NCBI RefSeq assembly: GCF_015550595.1
Contig: NZ_JADNBB010000045.1
Span: 1 to 36,719, forward strand
Source of the DNA: Parabacteroides goldsteinii
GTDB taxonomy: Bacteria; Bacteroidota; Bacteroidia; Bacteroidales; Tannerellaceae
Direction of reading: 5' to 3'
DNA length: 36,719 nucleotides
Position 1 is the first letter of the stretch. Each line of letters opens with the position of its first letter. Positions 1 to 6,940 of the stretch are shown here, piece by piece. A model generated the notes under the pieces. It worked only from the letters and a program-made list of their open reading frames with translations, did no database searches and was not told where the DNA came from. Made by a program: the position numbers and the translations under genes.

Positions 1-317
1 TTTCCTCTCTGAAAAATAAATGTTTTTATTGCTTATTATCCGCACCCAAAAAGTTGCATTTATAAGTTGAACTCAAGTTTTTCTTTGTTTTATGCTATTA
101 TGTTCAATAATTTATGTATTTTTGCATATTCAAAACATTTCTCTTATGGAGAAAACCGTCATTTATTCAATCTTTTTCAAGCAAGAATTTTGTACTTTCA
201 CGGGGCTTTTTCCTTTCTGAATCCATCTTGTCATACAACTGAAAGTATAGGGTATATACTTGTTCATTATATTCCTATGGCATTCGTATAGGAAATTTCT
301 CCTATTTTCGGTGTTTC
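1..317. other. AT-rich gene-free stretch at the left edge
   Basis: No convincing gene. A rightward word TATTTTTG at 117-124 fits the Bacteroidetes -7 consensus TAnnTTTG, but I find no -33 element at the usual distance. Two small hairpins are visible: TTTCTC/GAGAAA at 138-154 and TTCCTAT/ATAGGAA at 272-294. The first resembles the arms of the recombination-like site at 318-332. The first 16 bases weakly resemble that site as well, so another half-site may lie at the window edge. Confidence 0.4.
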
Positions 318-525
318 TCTTTCTGAGAGAAATGGGGTGATTGGTATTTTGATGTATATCAAATATTTATAAGATTGGTATAATCAATTTGCTCAACAAA
401 TAATCAGTTTTTTCTAATCATACCTCTTATTTTTTATGGTATGACTAATATTTTTCTTCTGATTTTTAGTGTTTTTTGTGTTATCTTTTGTACTTTTGCA
501 TTTACAAATCTTTCTCTCAGAAAGA
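318..525. repeat. Candidate invertible promoter segment bounded by 15-bp inverted repeats
   Basis: The 15 bases at 318-332 (TCTTTCTGAGAGAAA) recur as a perfect reverse complement at 511-525. Each copy has internal dyad symmetry (TTTCTCT, five bases, AGAGAAA at 314-332), the form of a tyrosine-recombinase core site with two binding arms. The 178 bases between contain a rightward Bacteroidetes -7 word and no comparable leftward one. A tyrosine recombinase gene starts 135 bases away. In Bacteroides such recombinases flip short promoter segments that switch surface-structure operons. In the present orientation the promoter faces the 3' end of the recombinase gene. Inverted, it would read leftward out of the window. 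Confidence 0.6.
491..498 (+). promoter_or_regulatory. -7 promoter element inside the candidate invertible segment
   Basis: TACTTTTG followed by CA matches the Bacteroidetes -7 consensus TAnnTTTG and points right. The -33 region, about 20 bases upstream, has only a T-rich match, so strength is uncertain. No forward gene follows it, which suggests the off orientation if the segment is invertible. Confidence 0.45.
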
Positions 526-660
526 AAACTTCAATTTGTATAACATAATTCCAACTTATTTTTTGTCAGATAAATAAAAATAATAATTGCCATAGAATAA
601 CAGCGGGCCGATTGGGCACGTATGCTGAAACCTATGGCGTAAACTGTTTTATAATGTGAA

Positions 661-1881
661 TTAAAGTGTATTTAAAATAATACTGTTCGCTTTATCCACT
701 ACGGAGGTGTCTAACGATGCAAGATAAATCCGTGTAGTGCTTTCTGAATCATGTCCCATAGCTTCGCTGATGGTAGCCAACGGAATGTTTTTGCTTCTGG
801 CGATAGAAGCCCAGGCGTGACGTGCCACATAACTCGTCAGCGGAATAGGAAGGCCGATTTGTTTTCCCAATTTCTTTAGTTTTGAATTCACCAGCTGGGC
901 TGCATTCTTGTATTGTTTCCGTTCATCCGTTTTTGCGTCGAGAATGATCGGCAATAGATAAGAAGAACCTATGGTATCGTATTTATCTATGATTTCTTGC
1001 ATGGGCTTTTCCCATTTGATTACTAGCTGTTGGTTGGTCTTTTTTCTGCGATATGATAAAAAACCGTTTTGCAAATTACTTTTCTTTAGATAAGCCATGT
1101 CTATAAATGACATCCCTCGGGTATAAAAACTGAACATAAATAGGTCTCTTGCATATTCCAAAGAGGAGTCGTGACTTAAATCCATATCGCGTATCTGTCG
1201 GATAATTTTGGCCGGAACTGCCCGTTTTACAGTTTTATCTATGCCCGTATATACATGTTTAAACGGATATCGCTGTATAACCAATTCTTTTTCTACGGCA
1301 CGATTATACATGGCTCTGAGGTTTCTCATGTAATAGGAAGTACTGTTCGGACAAATGTCATTAGATTTTAGATATTGTTCATATTCCATCATCAGGTTGG
1401 AGTCTATATTGTCGAAAGGGATGTCTCTGCCTTTCTTTCTGAAATTCATGAATCGCTTGAAGCTATTGAGCGTAGTGGTATAAGTTTCTGTGGTGCGTAT
1501 TTTACCTATTTGTCTCAATTCTTCAATGAGATTCTCACAAAATGACACAAAGTACTCGTTCACAGGAGGAGCGGAATAATATTCAATGATTTCGTCTGCC
1601 GTATATTTGTATCCAAGATTCTCAAATCTTATCATAATATCTTTTAGACGTGAGGTGTCTTCCTCAATACATTTTTTTAAAGAAACCAAATACCGATGCC
1701 GGTTTTCTCCTGTCTTTGCTGGTATGATTATTTGGGAATTGAAAATATCCCACTCGTCAGGATAAATCTTGTATCCTGAATTTATCTGCCTTGCTACACG
1801 ATTATGAATTACTTGATAGAACAATGTTCCCGCTTTTCCTTCTATAGAGGAATGTCGATACTTTATTTTTAATGATGCCAT
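661..1881 (-). CDS. Tyrosine recombinase (integrase/invertase type)
   Basis: This 406-residue site-specific recombinase has the three-part layout usual in Bacteroidetes integrases. An arm-type N-terminal domain spans about residues 1-100, a SAM-like core-binding domain 105-210, and the catalytic domain 220-400. Catalytic residues visible are Arg255 (TRGMSF), Arg354 and His355 (YVARHAW), the GH at 376-377 and the nucleophile Tyr386 (TRIYL). The first residue of the HxxR box is Tyr351 instead of His, which as I recall is common in this branch. Length is normal and the frame is intact. It lies alone beside the inverted-repeat promoter segment at 318-525, so an invertase role is as likely as element integration. 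The single ATG at 1881 follows a T/A-rich leader on its strand. Confidence 0.92.
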   Translation of the reverse strand: MASLKIKYRHSSIEGKAGTLFYQVIHNRVARQINSGYKIYPDEWDIFNSQIIIPAKTGENRHRYLVSLKKCIEEDTSRLKDIMIRFENLGYKYTADEIIEYYSAPPVNEYFVSFCENLIEELRQIGKIRTTETYTTTLNSFKRFMNFRKKGRDIPFDNIDSNLMMEYEQYLKSNDICPNSTSYYMRNLRAMYNRAVEKELVIQRYPFKHVYTGIDKTVKRAVPAKIIRQIRDMDLSHDSSLEYARDLFMFSFYTRGMSFIDMAYLKKSNLQNGFLSYRRKKTNQQLVIKWEKPMQEIIDKYDTIGSSYLLPIILDAKTDERKQYKNAAQLVNSKLKKLGKQIGLPIPLTSYVARHAWASIARSKNIPLATISEAMGHDSESTTRIYLASLDTSVVDKANSIILNTL

Positions 1882-2294
1882 TTTTTTGTTTAATTAATAT
1901 TATATTCTCCAAAATAAATGTTTTGGCGTATTATATGTTTAATAACCAATAAATTAGATAACTGTTTGATTTTGATTATAGTTGGATTTATATTGATATG
2001 GCGAAATACTTGGCTATTATATATCAATGTGAATAATGTTGGATTTTATTCTTCTTTTATTTCCGTACTGCCCTTTTCCTTGTTTTCTGCCTCCCCTAAT
2101 GTACGTTTTTTCATAGCCCCGTCTGAGAGCCTTTGTTTTTGAACGGCAAATTTATTTCGGTGGATGGATACGAAAGAGTTCCGGTCTTCGCCCTTTGTAC
2201 CGAAAAAAATAACGCCGGACGGCTTCGCTGTCCCCAACATTTTTTGTCGTCCAAAACTTTTCTCAATCCCTCCTTCCTTCTTGTTGTGTGCCGT
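1882..2294. other. Gene-free stretch upstream of the recombinase
   Basis: Short reading frames exist on both strands, but they overlap each other, have biased low-complexity translations and lack family resemblance. The part after about 2080 weakly resembles the segment 30580-30760, and both precede the duplicated leaders. I see no clear promoter for the recombinase on the minus strand. Confidence 0.35.
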
Positions 2295-2447
2295 AAAAAA
2301 AAGGCTTATAAACTCAGATGGGGCATGAAAGCTCAAAAAAAAAGTCGGCAGAAAGAAAAGGTCATCCCGGAAAGGGGTTTTAAAAAAAGGTCTTTAAATC
2401 TAGCTGAAGCATAAAATTAGAAGTTTAACCCTTTAAAAATGTGACAT
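2295..2447 (+). promoter_or_regulatory. Long 5' leader, copy 1 of a duplicated noncoding element
   Basis: This leader is homologous to 30776-30914. Shared words include AACTCAGATGGGG (2311-2323 and 30790-30802), an AAAAAA-GTCGGC block, and ATCTAGCTGAAG (2398-2409 and 30869-30880). Homology continues as an A/T-rich tract up to the start codon and then stops, although the two downstream proteins are unrelated. It therefore behaves as a shared regulatory leader, either a cis-acting RNA or a promoter-leader cassette. No secondary structure could be computed here. Confidence 0.5.
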
Positions 2448-2759
2448 ATGATTACAGTGACGGAACAACTAAAGAATGTGTTTGAAGCCAACCCTTTGTA
2501 CTCAAAAGAGGGGCAGGGGCTTAATGCGGAAGTCATCGCAAGGTTTTTCCTTCCTTTTTCTTCGGTGGTATGGTTGGTAACGGAAGCCGAACAGCAGGAA
2601 GACGGTGACTGGCTTTTTTTCGGTTATTGCCATATTCAAGAATGGGAATGGGGTTATGTGCTTCTTTCTCAAATTCAAGAGGTGAATGTTCGTGGGTTGA
2701 CCGTGCAGCTGGATAAAGGACTGAAAACCGGTATAACGGTAAAAGCTTGCCTGAATTGA
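2448..2759 (+). CDS. DUF2958 domain protein
   Basis: The 103-residue product resembles the DUF2958 family found on plasmids and integrative elements. It has an acidic stretch, the aromatic block DWLFFGYCHIQEWEWGYVLL at about residues 64-83, and a final beta-rich part. The biochemical function of the family is unknown; members usually sit in accessory blocks near antirestriction or mobilization genes. It is the first gene of a co-directional set (2448-3812) and follows the duplicated leader. The ATG at 2448 is chosen because leader homology with 30776-30914 ends exactly there. No signal peptide or membrane segment is seen. Confidence 0.7.
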   Translation: MITVTEQLKNVFEANPLYSKEGQGLNAEVIARFFLPFSSVVWLVTEAEQQEDGDWLFFGYCHIQEWEWGYVLLSQIQEVNVRGLTVQLDKGLKTGITVKACLN

Positions 2760-2832
2760 TTAGAGAATAAACGGAGAGGGAACAACCCCTTTCCGCTTTC
2801 CAACCGGAATATTGAACTTAAAAACGGAAGTT

Positions 2833-3069
2833 ATGGTTTACGAGACGAATTGCACGGAAATAACACAGGACAAATGGCGTGAGCTGATGAAGTACGGTAG
2901 AAAATGCTCCTATCGGCTGCTTACGGCGAGAATCAAGCGGGAATTGCCGGAATTATACCATGCGCTGGCTCTCCAGTTCTATAATCCTTATGCGGAACAG
3001 TGCAGGCAGACACCCACACATTATATATTGGTTCATTCGGCCATTGAATATTTTATCAGAAAACAATAA
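2833..3069 (+). CDS. Small hypothetical protein of the accessory block
   Basis: The 78-residue soluble protein is not recognised. It begins MVYETNCTEI and contains a basic central helix (about residues 15-40) and an aromatic C-terminal part (YILVHSAIEYFIRKQ). I chose the ATG at 2833 over a TTG at 2812 because the ATG follows a purine-rich stretch. It lies 73 bases after the DUF2958 gene and 7 bases before the next gene, so it is probably cotranscribed. Similar small genes are common on Bacteroides mobile elements, but I cannot assign a role. Confidence 0.65.
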   Translation: MVYETNCTEITQDKWRELMKYGRKCSYRLLTARIKRELPELYHALALQFYNPYAEQCRQTPTHYILVHSAIEYFIRKQ

Positions 3070-3076
3070 AGGACAA

Positions 3077-3331
3077 ATGGTTATGAAAACAAAAAAGGTT
3101 GATAAAAAGAAAACGCTGGCTTATGCGGTGGCATTTTACTTTACGGATGTTTCCGTAAAGTTCATGATGGGGAATGCGATGTATGAGTATGTACATACCG
3201 TTTATGACAGGCGGTATGATAACGGTGGCTTTAATACGCTTGCCGTAGTCTATAATTACAAGAGGATGAAGTACGAGGTATTGGTCGTATCGGACGAGAA
3301 GGTAGGTGATAAGGAGATTCATATATTATAA
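3077..3331 (+). CDS. Small hypothetical protein of the accessory block
   Basis: The 84-residue protein starts MVMKTKKVDKKK, with a lysine-rich N-terminus that could touch nucleic acid, followed by a mixed alpha/beta body and several aromatic residues. No known motif is recognised. The ATG at 3077 is preceded by AAAGGAC; the ATG at 3083 is an alternative. It sits 7 bases after the previous stop, consistent with one operon. Confidence 0.6.
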   Translation: MVMKTKKVDKKKTLAYAVAFYFTDVSVKFMMGNAMYEYVHTVYDRRYDNGGFNTLAVVYNYKRMKYEVLVVSDEKVGDKEIHIL

Positions 3332-3374
3332 GTTTCACAAACAGGGCTTTTGCCATATAAAAACGGCTTTTGAG

Positions 3375-3812
3375 ATGAAAAAGTTATCGGCTTATACGGT
3401 TGCATCCAACTGCACCGACTTGACGGATATACGTGACGGCATCGCTGAAATACATGAAGCGATGAAGACTTGCGTTGAATCCGGGAAACATATCCCTTCA
3501 TTCTATGTTTCCCGGTTGGCCAAACTGGAAACTAAAAAGAAGAAACTGGAGAAACGGACGCAGGTACACATGACCGTCACCATCCGTTTCTTTATAGATG
3601 ATGATACCCTTACAATGGCAGTCAGGCATTGCCTTTTCTTCAAGCTGGAACCGACTCGGCAGAATGTGATGAAAGCCATCCGTGATGCGGTTCTTAATAA
3701 CGGACGTTCCATTCTTGACTTTCCGGAAGCATGGGGAGAAGATCTTATGGATGTGTCTTTCTTTGATGTGGAGAATGCCATGAAGAAGCTGCGTTCCTCA
3801 TTCGGCCTATAA
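3375..3812 (+). CDS. Hypothetical protein, last gene of the accessory block
   Basis: The 145-residue protein is not recognised. Residues about 15-60 form a likely long charged helix ending in a KKKKLEKR run, a probable coiled coil. The C-terminal half (RFFIDDDTLTMAVRH onward) looks alpha/beta. The ATG at 3375 is used; an upstream extension to 3306 would overlap the preceding gene. It closes the co-directional block and is followed by the palindrome at 3866-3888. Confidence 0.6.
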   Translation: MKKLSAYTVASNCTDLTDIRDGIAEIHEAMKTCVESGKHIPSFYVSRLAKLETKKKKLEKRTQVHMTVTIRFFIDDDTLTMAVRHCLFFKLEPTRQNVMKAIRDAVLNNGRSILDFPEAWGEDLMDVSFFDVENAMKKLRSSFGL

Positions 3813-3865
3813 ACTTCATTGCATATTTTTCCGAAAGTAAAGTAACCGTTGGATTTTTGGCCAGC

Positions 3866-3888
3866 GGTTCTTTTTTCAAAAAAGAACC
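3866..3888. terminator. Perfect palindrome, terminator-like
   Basis: GGTTCTTTTTT, one base, then its exact reverse complement. It could fold as a hairpin after the accessory block and serve as a bidirectional terminator. The same arm core (GGTTCTTTTTT) occurs in the hairpin at 29999-30032, so it may be a dispersed repeat. Confidence 0.5.
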
Positions 3889-4079
3889 AAAAACTTTGAA
3901 TACAATCTTTTTTCATCTTCTAACTTATGTATTCGGAAAAAATTCCATGGCATTCAGAAAAGGGATGATAGCGGTTTGGGGATTATAGGGTAGATTTGTG
4001 GGGTAAGCTTACAGAGACAGTTTTTATAGGCAGGTTCCGAAAAGCCTTTGAGAGAGTAGGAGAACATGAGTTATAATAT

Positions 4080-4589
4080 ATGGCTATAAGTATAAATGAT
4101 AGACAATTGATTACACAATTTATTACTAATACTCAGAATTTGAATGTTAATTTACCTACAAATGGTGGAGGGTGTGCTAATTTAGTTAGAGGAATTATAG
4201 AACAGGCAACAGGAAAAAGAATTTCAGTTAATCCTTTTGGAGCTTCTTTAGAAAGTATGATACAAAAAATAAATACCTATCATGATTTAGCTAAATGTAA
4301 TAATGGAGATATATTATATTTTGTGCATCTTCCTAATGCTGCTGTAAATTTACATCAAACTATTCATTATGCAATTTTTTGTAATGTTAATAATGCTGGT
4401 GTACAGAAAAATGTTATTGGGATAAATGGATTAGCAGATCTTTCTTTTTCTCCCACAGCTTATCATGGTGTTGTAGCATCTGTAATATCTCCGGGTAATT
4501 TTAATGGAGTAGGGCAGGTGATATATGATACTGTAGCATTCCCTAATATTCTTGGTGAATTGTATGTTATTGATTATGAATTGATATAG
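4080..4589 (+). CDS. NlpC/P60- or CHAP-like cysteine hydrolase candidate, orphan
   Basis: The 169-residue product has the order expected for a papain-like amidase. A Cys lies in GGGCANLVRGI (Cys32), then comes a GDILYF turn (about 76-81), then a His in TIHYAIFC (about residue 97) that fits the catalytic His strand. Known relatives cut peptidoglycan stem peptides or act as antibacterial effectors; this assignment is inference. The gene is far richer in A/T than its neighbours and uses AT-ending codons, suggesting separate acquisition. There is no signal peptide and no convincing immunity gene next to it. A small upstream ATG at 4068, with an AGGAGA in front, opens only seven codons that overlap this start. 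It could instead be an unrelated hypothetical protein. Confidence 0.5.
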   Translation: MAISINDRQLITQFITNTQNLNVNLPTNGGGCANLVRGIIEQATGKRISVNPFGASLESMIQKINTYHDLAKCNNGDILYFVHLPNAAVNLHQTIHYAIFCNVNNAGVQKNVIGINGLADLSFSPTAYHGVVASVISPGNFNGVGQVIYDTVAFPNILGELYVIDYELI

Positions 4590-4669
4590 GAATAAGTTTC
4601 TTCGTTATTTTATGGCGTACAGTAGTATAGAAATAGAAAAAAACTGAAAATTGAATAGTAAATTTGTTT

Positions 4670-4970
4670 GCTCCATGTTACGTTTATTACCGCTTGTAAT
4701 CGGGCTTTGCGCAGACTTTATGTCCTGAAGGCTTTTTAGTACCCCTTCCATTTGGAAGATTTTGACAGCAGCGATGAAGGTGGTGGAGGATATATCCGGC
4801 TGGAGGCTTTTCAGTGTGTTCTCCGATGGCTGATATCCTCTCATCTTCAGTTCCAGAATGGTATTGAAAAGTCATCATTTCGCATAGCCTTCATGAAAGC
4901 CTCCTCTTGTTCGTTGGCAATGTCCGGATTTGGATCGTATGCAGTTGCTTGCCGAACAAGAACAGACTTT
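4670..4970 (-). pseudogene. Orphan hipA C-terminal tail remnant
   Basis: By eye this stretch is roughly 90 percent identical to 6950-7250, the region encoding residues about 430-529 of the second HipA. At least two indels break the frame, a one-base loss near 4925 and a two-base gain near 4868. The similarity starts at the HipA core/tail boundary and contains no kinase core. It lies directly 3' of the stop codon of the first hipA on the same strand. It is either a displaced tail module or what is left of a deleted tandem copy. Confidence 0.8.
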
Positions 4971-5003
4971 TTATTAATGTAATAGTGTCGCTATTCGTCT
5001 GTT
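4961..5003. terminator. Hairpin after the first hipA
   Basis: AACAGAC at 4961-4967 pairs with GTCTGTT at 4997-5003, and AATAG/CTATT at 4981-4995 forms an inner stem. It lies immediately after the stop codon of the leftward hipA at 5005, so it may end that transcript. Confidence 0.35.
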
Positions 5004-5004
5004 T

Positions 5005-6531
5005 TTATCTTCTAGCTAAAGGCAGTAACAACCGTTCCACAAGTTCTTTCTTGTTCTCAACGGGCATCTTGTTTCTGCCTTTGGCAATGACTTCAGCAGC
5101 CAAATCGCTTTTACGCCCGGCAATGTATTTCTGTCGCTTTCCGTTTATGAAGGCCTCGATACGGAAATCATGCCGGGTGTTTTCGATGATGTTGATTTCT
5201 GATACCAAAAAGCCATCCTCTGTCTCGTAGGGTTCGACAATGGTGGGCAGGTAGTGTTTCATGGTTTTCCCTATGATCGGAGATACCAAACCGGAAAGAT
5301 GCTCTTCGATGCGGTCTTTCCAATAGTCATCGATTTGATGATTGGTGGCATAATCGTAAAAATGGCTGATGGCAAGGCTGACTTCTTCGATTATCCTTTT
5401 CGCATTCTTTATTCCGTTCTGTTTGGCAAATTGCATCAGGTCATCTTCCGTGATGTCGTTATCTTTTCCTGCAATGCTCATGGAGTGTGCGTTTTCGTAT
5501 GCCGCACCGTCCAAATTGGTGGTGAATGTCATGTCGTAGGCTGGGGTGATGTGCCATGTGCCGTTTCTTTCCATCAGGAAAGAGAAATTCTTGATGTGGT
5601 CATCCACATTGCCGCCCATGATATTGAATACCGTCCTACGGTAGAGTTCGGACTGTTCGCTTGCCGGGATGTTCAGTTTTCGGCAGACTTCAAACAAATC
5701 CTCATAGCTCGTTGCATCCGGATTCATGGCAGCAAGTGTCTGTGTATGTATCTTCTCTCCGTTTATCCTATCGTAACGCTCCGTCAGGAAGTGATGTTTT
5801 CCCTCAATTTGAATGAGTCGGGAAGGCATCATCGTAATCCCGGCTTCCTTTGCCATCTCATAATATACCATTTCCATTTGCGTGAACGGAAAATCGTCCC
5901 CTTCTGCAAACTTCAATATGTAGTAGGTATAGCCCTCCGGTAAAGGGACTTGGCCGGAACGTATATCATGTGTCGTTTCATTGATGGCGATGATGGCTTT
6001 CGGGTGCTGCCCTCCGGCTGATGTACCTATCTCATAGATACTTTGCAGTTGCAGTGCTTCGTCATCTTGCACGGATATTTCCTCCCGTTCCTCAAAGATA
6101 CGGCGTGCCAGTTGGTATAAACTCTCTATCTGGAGAGTGGAAGAGGATTCCAATCCAGGAGTGGCCGGGATGAACTCAAAGGCTCCCATTCCCCGTTTCC
6201 CGATGAAAGACAGTTTATCTACCGGTGTGAGTTTGCGCTTGGGGATATGGTTTTGTGCCGCCCATTGGTCGAAGACCATGTTACCCCACCGATCAGGCAA
6301 TGAATCTGCCAAAAACGGTGGGAGACCTTGATAAGTCTTTTCTTTGTTTCCGAGTATGGGCATACCCTTTGCCGCCGGTCCTTTGACAGAAGCGGTCAGT
6401 GGGGCGATTTCCACTCCTTTCTTGATGAAATCCGGATGATAGTTGAAGACGGCTCTTTTGTTTCTTTCGTCCCAATAGAGCTTTCCGACTTCTTCTCCCC
6501 ATAACATAACACTCACAACATTATTTTCCAT
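5005..6531 (-). CDS. hipA: HipA-family serine/threonine kinase toxin, copy 1
   Basis: The 508-residue protein belongs to the HipA family; Escherichia coli HipA phosphorylates glutamyl-tRNA synthetase. An N-terminal HipA_N domain covers about residues 1-110. The core has a Gly-rich loop GTSAGG (169-174), a lysine strand ILKF (206-208), the catalytic loop NVDDHIKN (308-315) and the metal-binding PAYD (330-333), so the active site looks complete. Residues about 414-508 form an extra C-terminal tail unrelated by eye to the tail of the second HipA, while the cores align. The start overlaps the upstream hipB by 11 bases, indicating coupled translation from the hipB promoter. The target is not predictable from sequence. 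Confidence 0.93.
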   Translation of the reverse strand: MENNVVSVMLWGEEVGKLYWDERNKRAVFNYHPDFIKKGVEIAPLTASVKGPAAKGMPILGNKEKTYQGLPPFLADSLPDRWGNMVFDQWAAQNHIPKRKLTPVDKLSFIGKRGMGAFEFIPATPGLESSSTLQIESLYQLARRIFEEREEISVQDDEALQLQSIYEIGTSAGGQHPKAIIAINETTHDIRSGQVPLPEGYTYYILKFAEGDDFPFTQMEMVYYEMAKEAGITMMPSRLIQIEGKHHFLTERYDRINGEKIHTQTLAAMNPDATSYEDLFEVCRKLNIPASEQSELYRRTVFNIMGGNVDDHIKNFSFLMERNGTWHITPAYDMTFTTNLDGAAYENAHSMSIAGKDNDITEDDLMQFAKQNGIKNAKRIIEEVSLAISHFYDYATNHQIDDYWKDRIEEHLSGLVSPIIGKTMKHYLPTIVEPYETEDGFLVSEINIIENTRHDFRIEAFINGKRQKYIAGRKSDLAAEVIAKGRNKMPVENKKELVERLLLPLARR

Positions 6532-6814
6532 GTCTTATCCTTTTCGGCTTTTTATTCATTATTCGTTCCATTGTATAGGCTGAAACAGGTATTTCCGGCA
6601 TCAGATCATCCATCTGTTCCAGACAGTCCACTACTCGTAACAGGGCAAGAAAGTTGCCCATATTGATGTTATAGGCCTTCCCGTTCTCAAACTGGCGTAA
6701 GGTGATAAGGCTGACACCGGCTTTCTCGGCAGCCTCTTTTTGGGTGAGCCTATAGGTTAGCCTGTATTCCTTAAATCGTCTGCCCAGTTCCACTATGATT
6801 TCCGGATTGGCCAT
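6521..6814 (-). CDS. hipB: HipB-like XRE antitoxin/repressor, copy 1
   Basis: The 97-residue helix-turn-helix protein is the antitoxin partner of the overlapping hipA. The XRE domain spans about residues 6-62, with the recognition pattern LTQKEAAEKAGVSLITLRQF. I prefer the start MANPEI at 6814 over the ATG at 6841 for two reasons. It aligns with MSNPAV in the second HipB, and the promoter -7 word at 6846-6853 would place the transcript start at about 6840. The protein probably represses its own operon through the inverted repeat at 6851-6905 and neutralises HipA by direct binding, as in known hipBA systems. Confidence 0.88.
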   Translation of the reverse strand: MANPEIIVELGRRFKEYRLTYRLTQKEAAEKAGVSLITLRQFENGKAYNINMGNFLALLRVVDCLEQMDDLMPEIPVSAYTMERIMNKKPKRIRHGK

Positions 6815-6845
6815 GGCTTGGGTGATGTGATTCGTTGTCATTTTA

Positions 6846-6905
6846 CAAAGGTAAATATATTAATTGTTAAATCAAAATATGATATATAACAATTAATATA
6901 TTTAC
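6846..6905 (-). promoter_or_regulatory. Promoter and 19-bp palindromic operator of hipBA 1
   Basis: The bases 6851-6869 recur as a perfect reverse complement at 6887-6905, with a 17-base spacer. A minus-strand -7 word TACCTTTG occupies 6846-6853 and overlaps the near arm, so a bound repressor would block the promoter. It differs completely in sequence from the operator of the second pair, which suggests the two HipB proteins do not cross-regulate. Confidence 0.8.
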
Positions 6906-6940
6906 TGTTATATTGAATTGTGCGCGATGTAGTTTGTGTG

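Noticed and set aside
67-291. A 74-codon forward frame at the left edge
   Set aside because: Phe/Tyr-rich translation typical of AT-rich noncoding DNA, with no promoter at proper spacing and no recognisable motif.
2046-2414. Overlapping open frames on both strands (2046-2336 minus, 2133-2414 plus)
   Set aside because: They overlap each other and the duplicated leader, have biased composition and show no family resemblance; the homologous leader at 30776 does not keep the frames.
5254-5943. A 229-codon forward frame opposite hipA copy 1
   Set aside because: It is the antisense shadow of the HipA kinase core, which has intact catalytic motifs on the minus strand.
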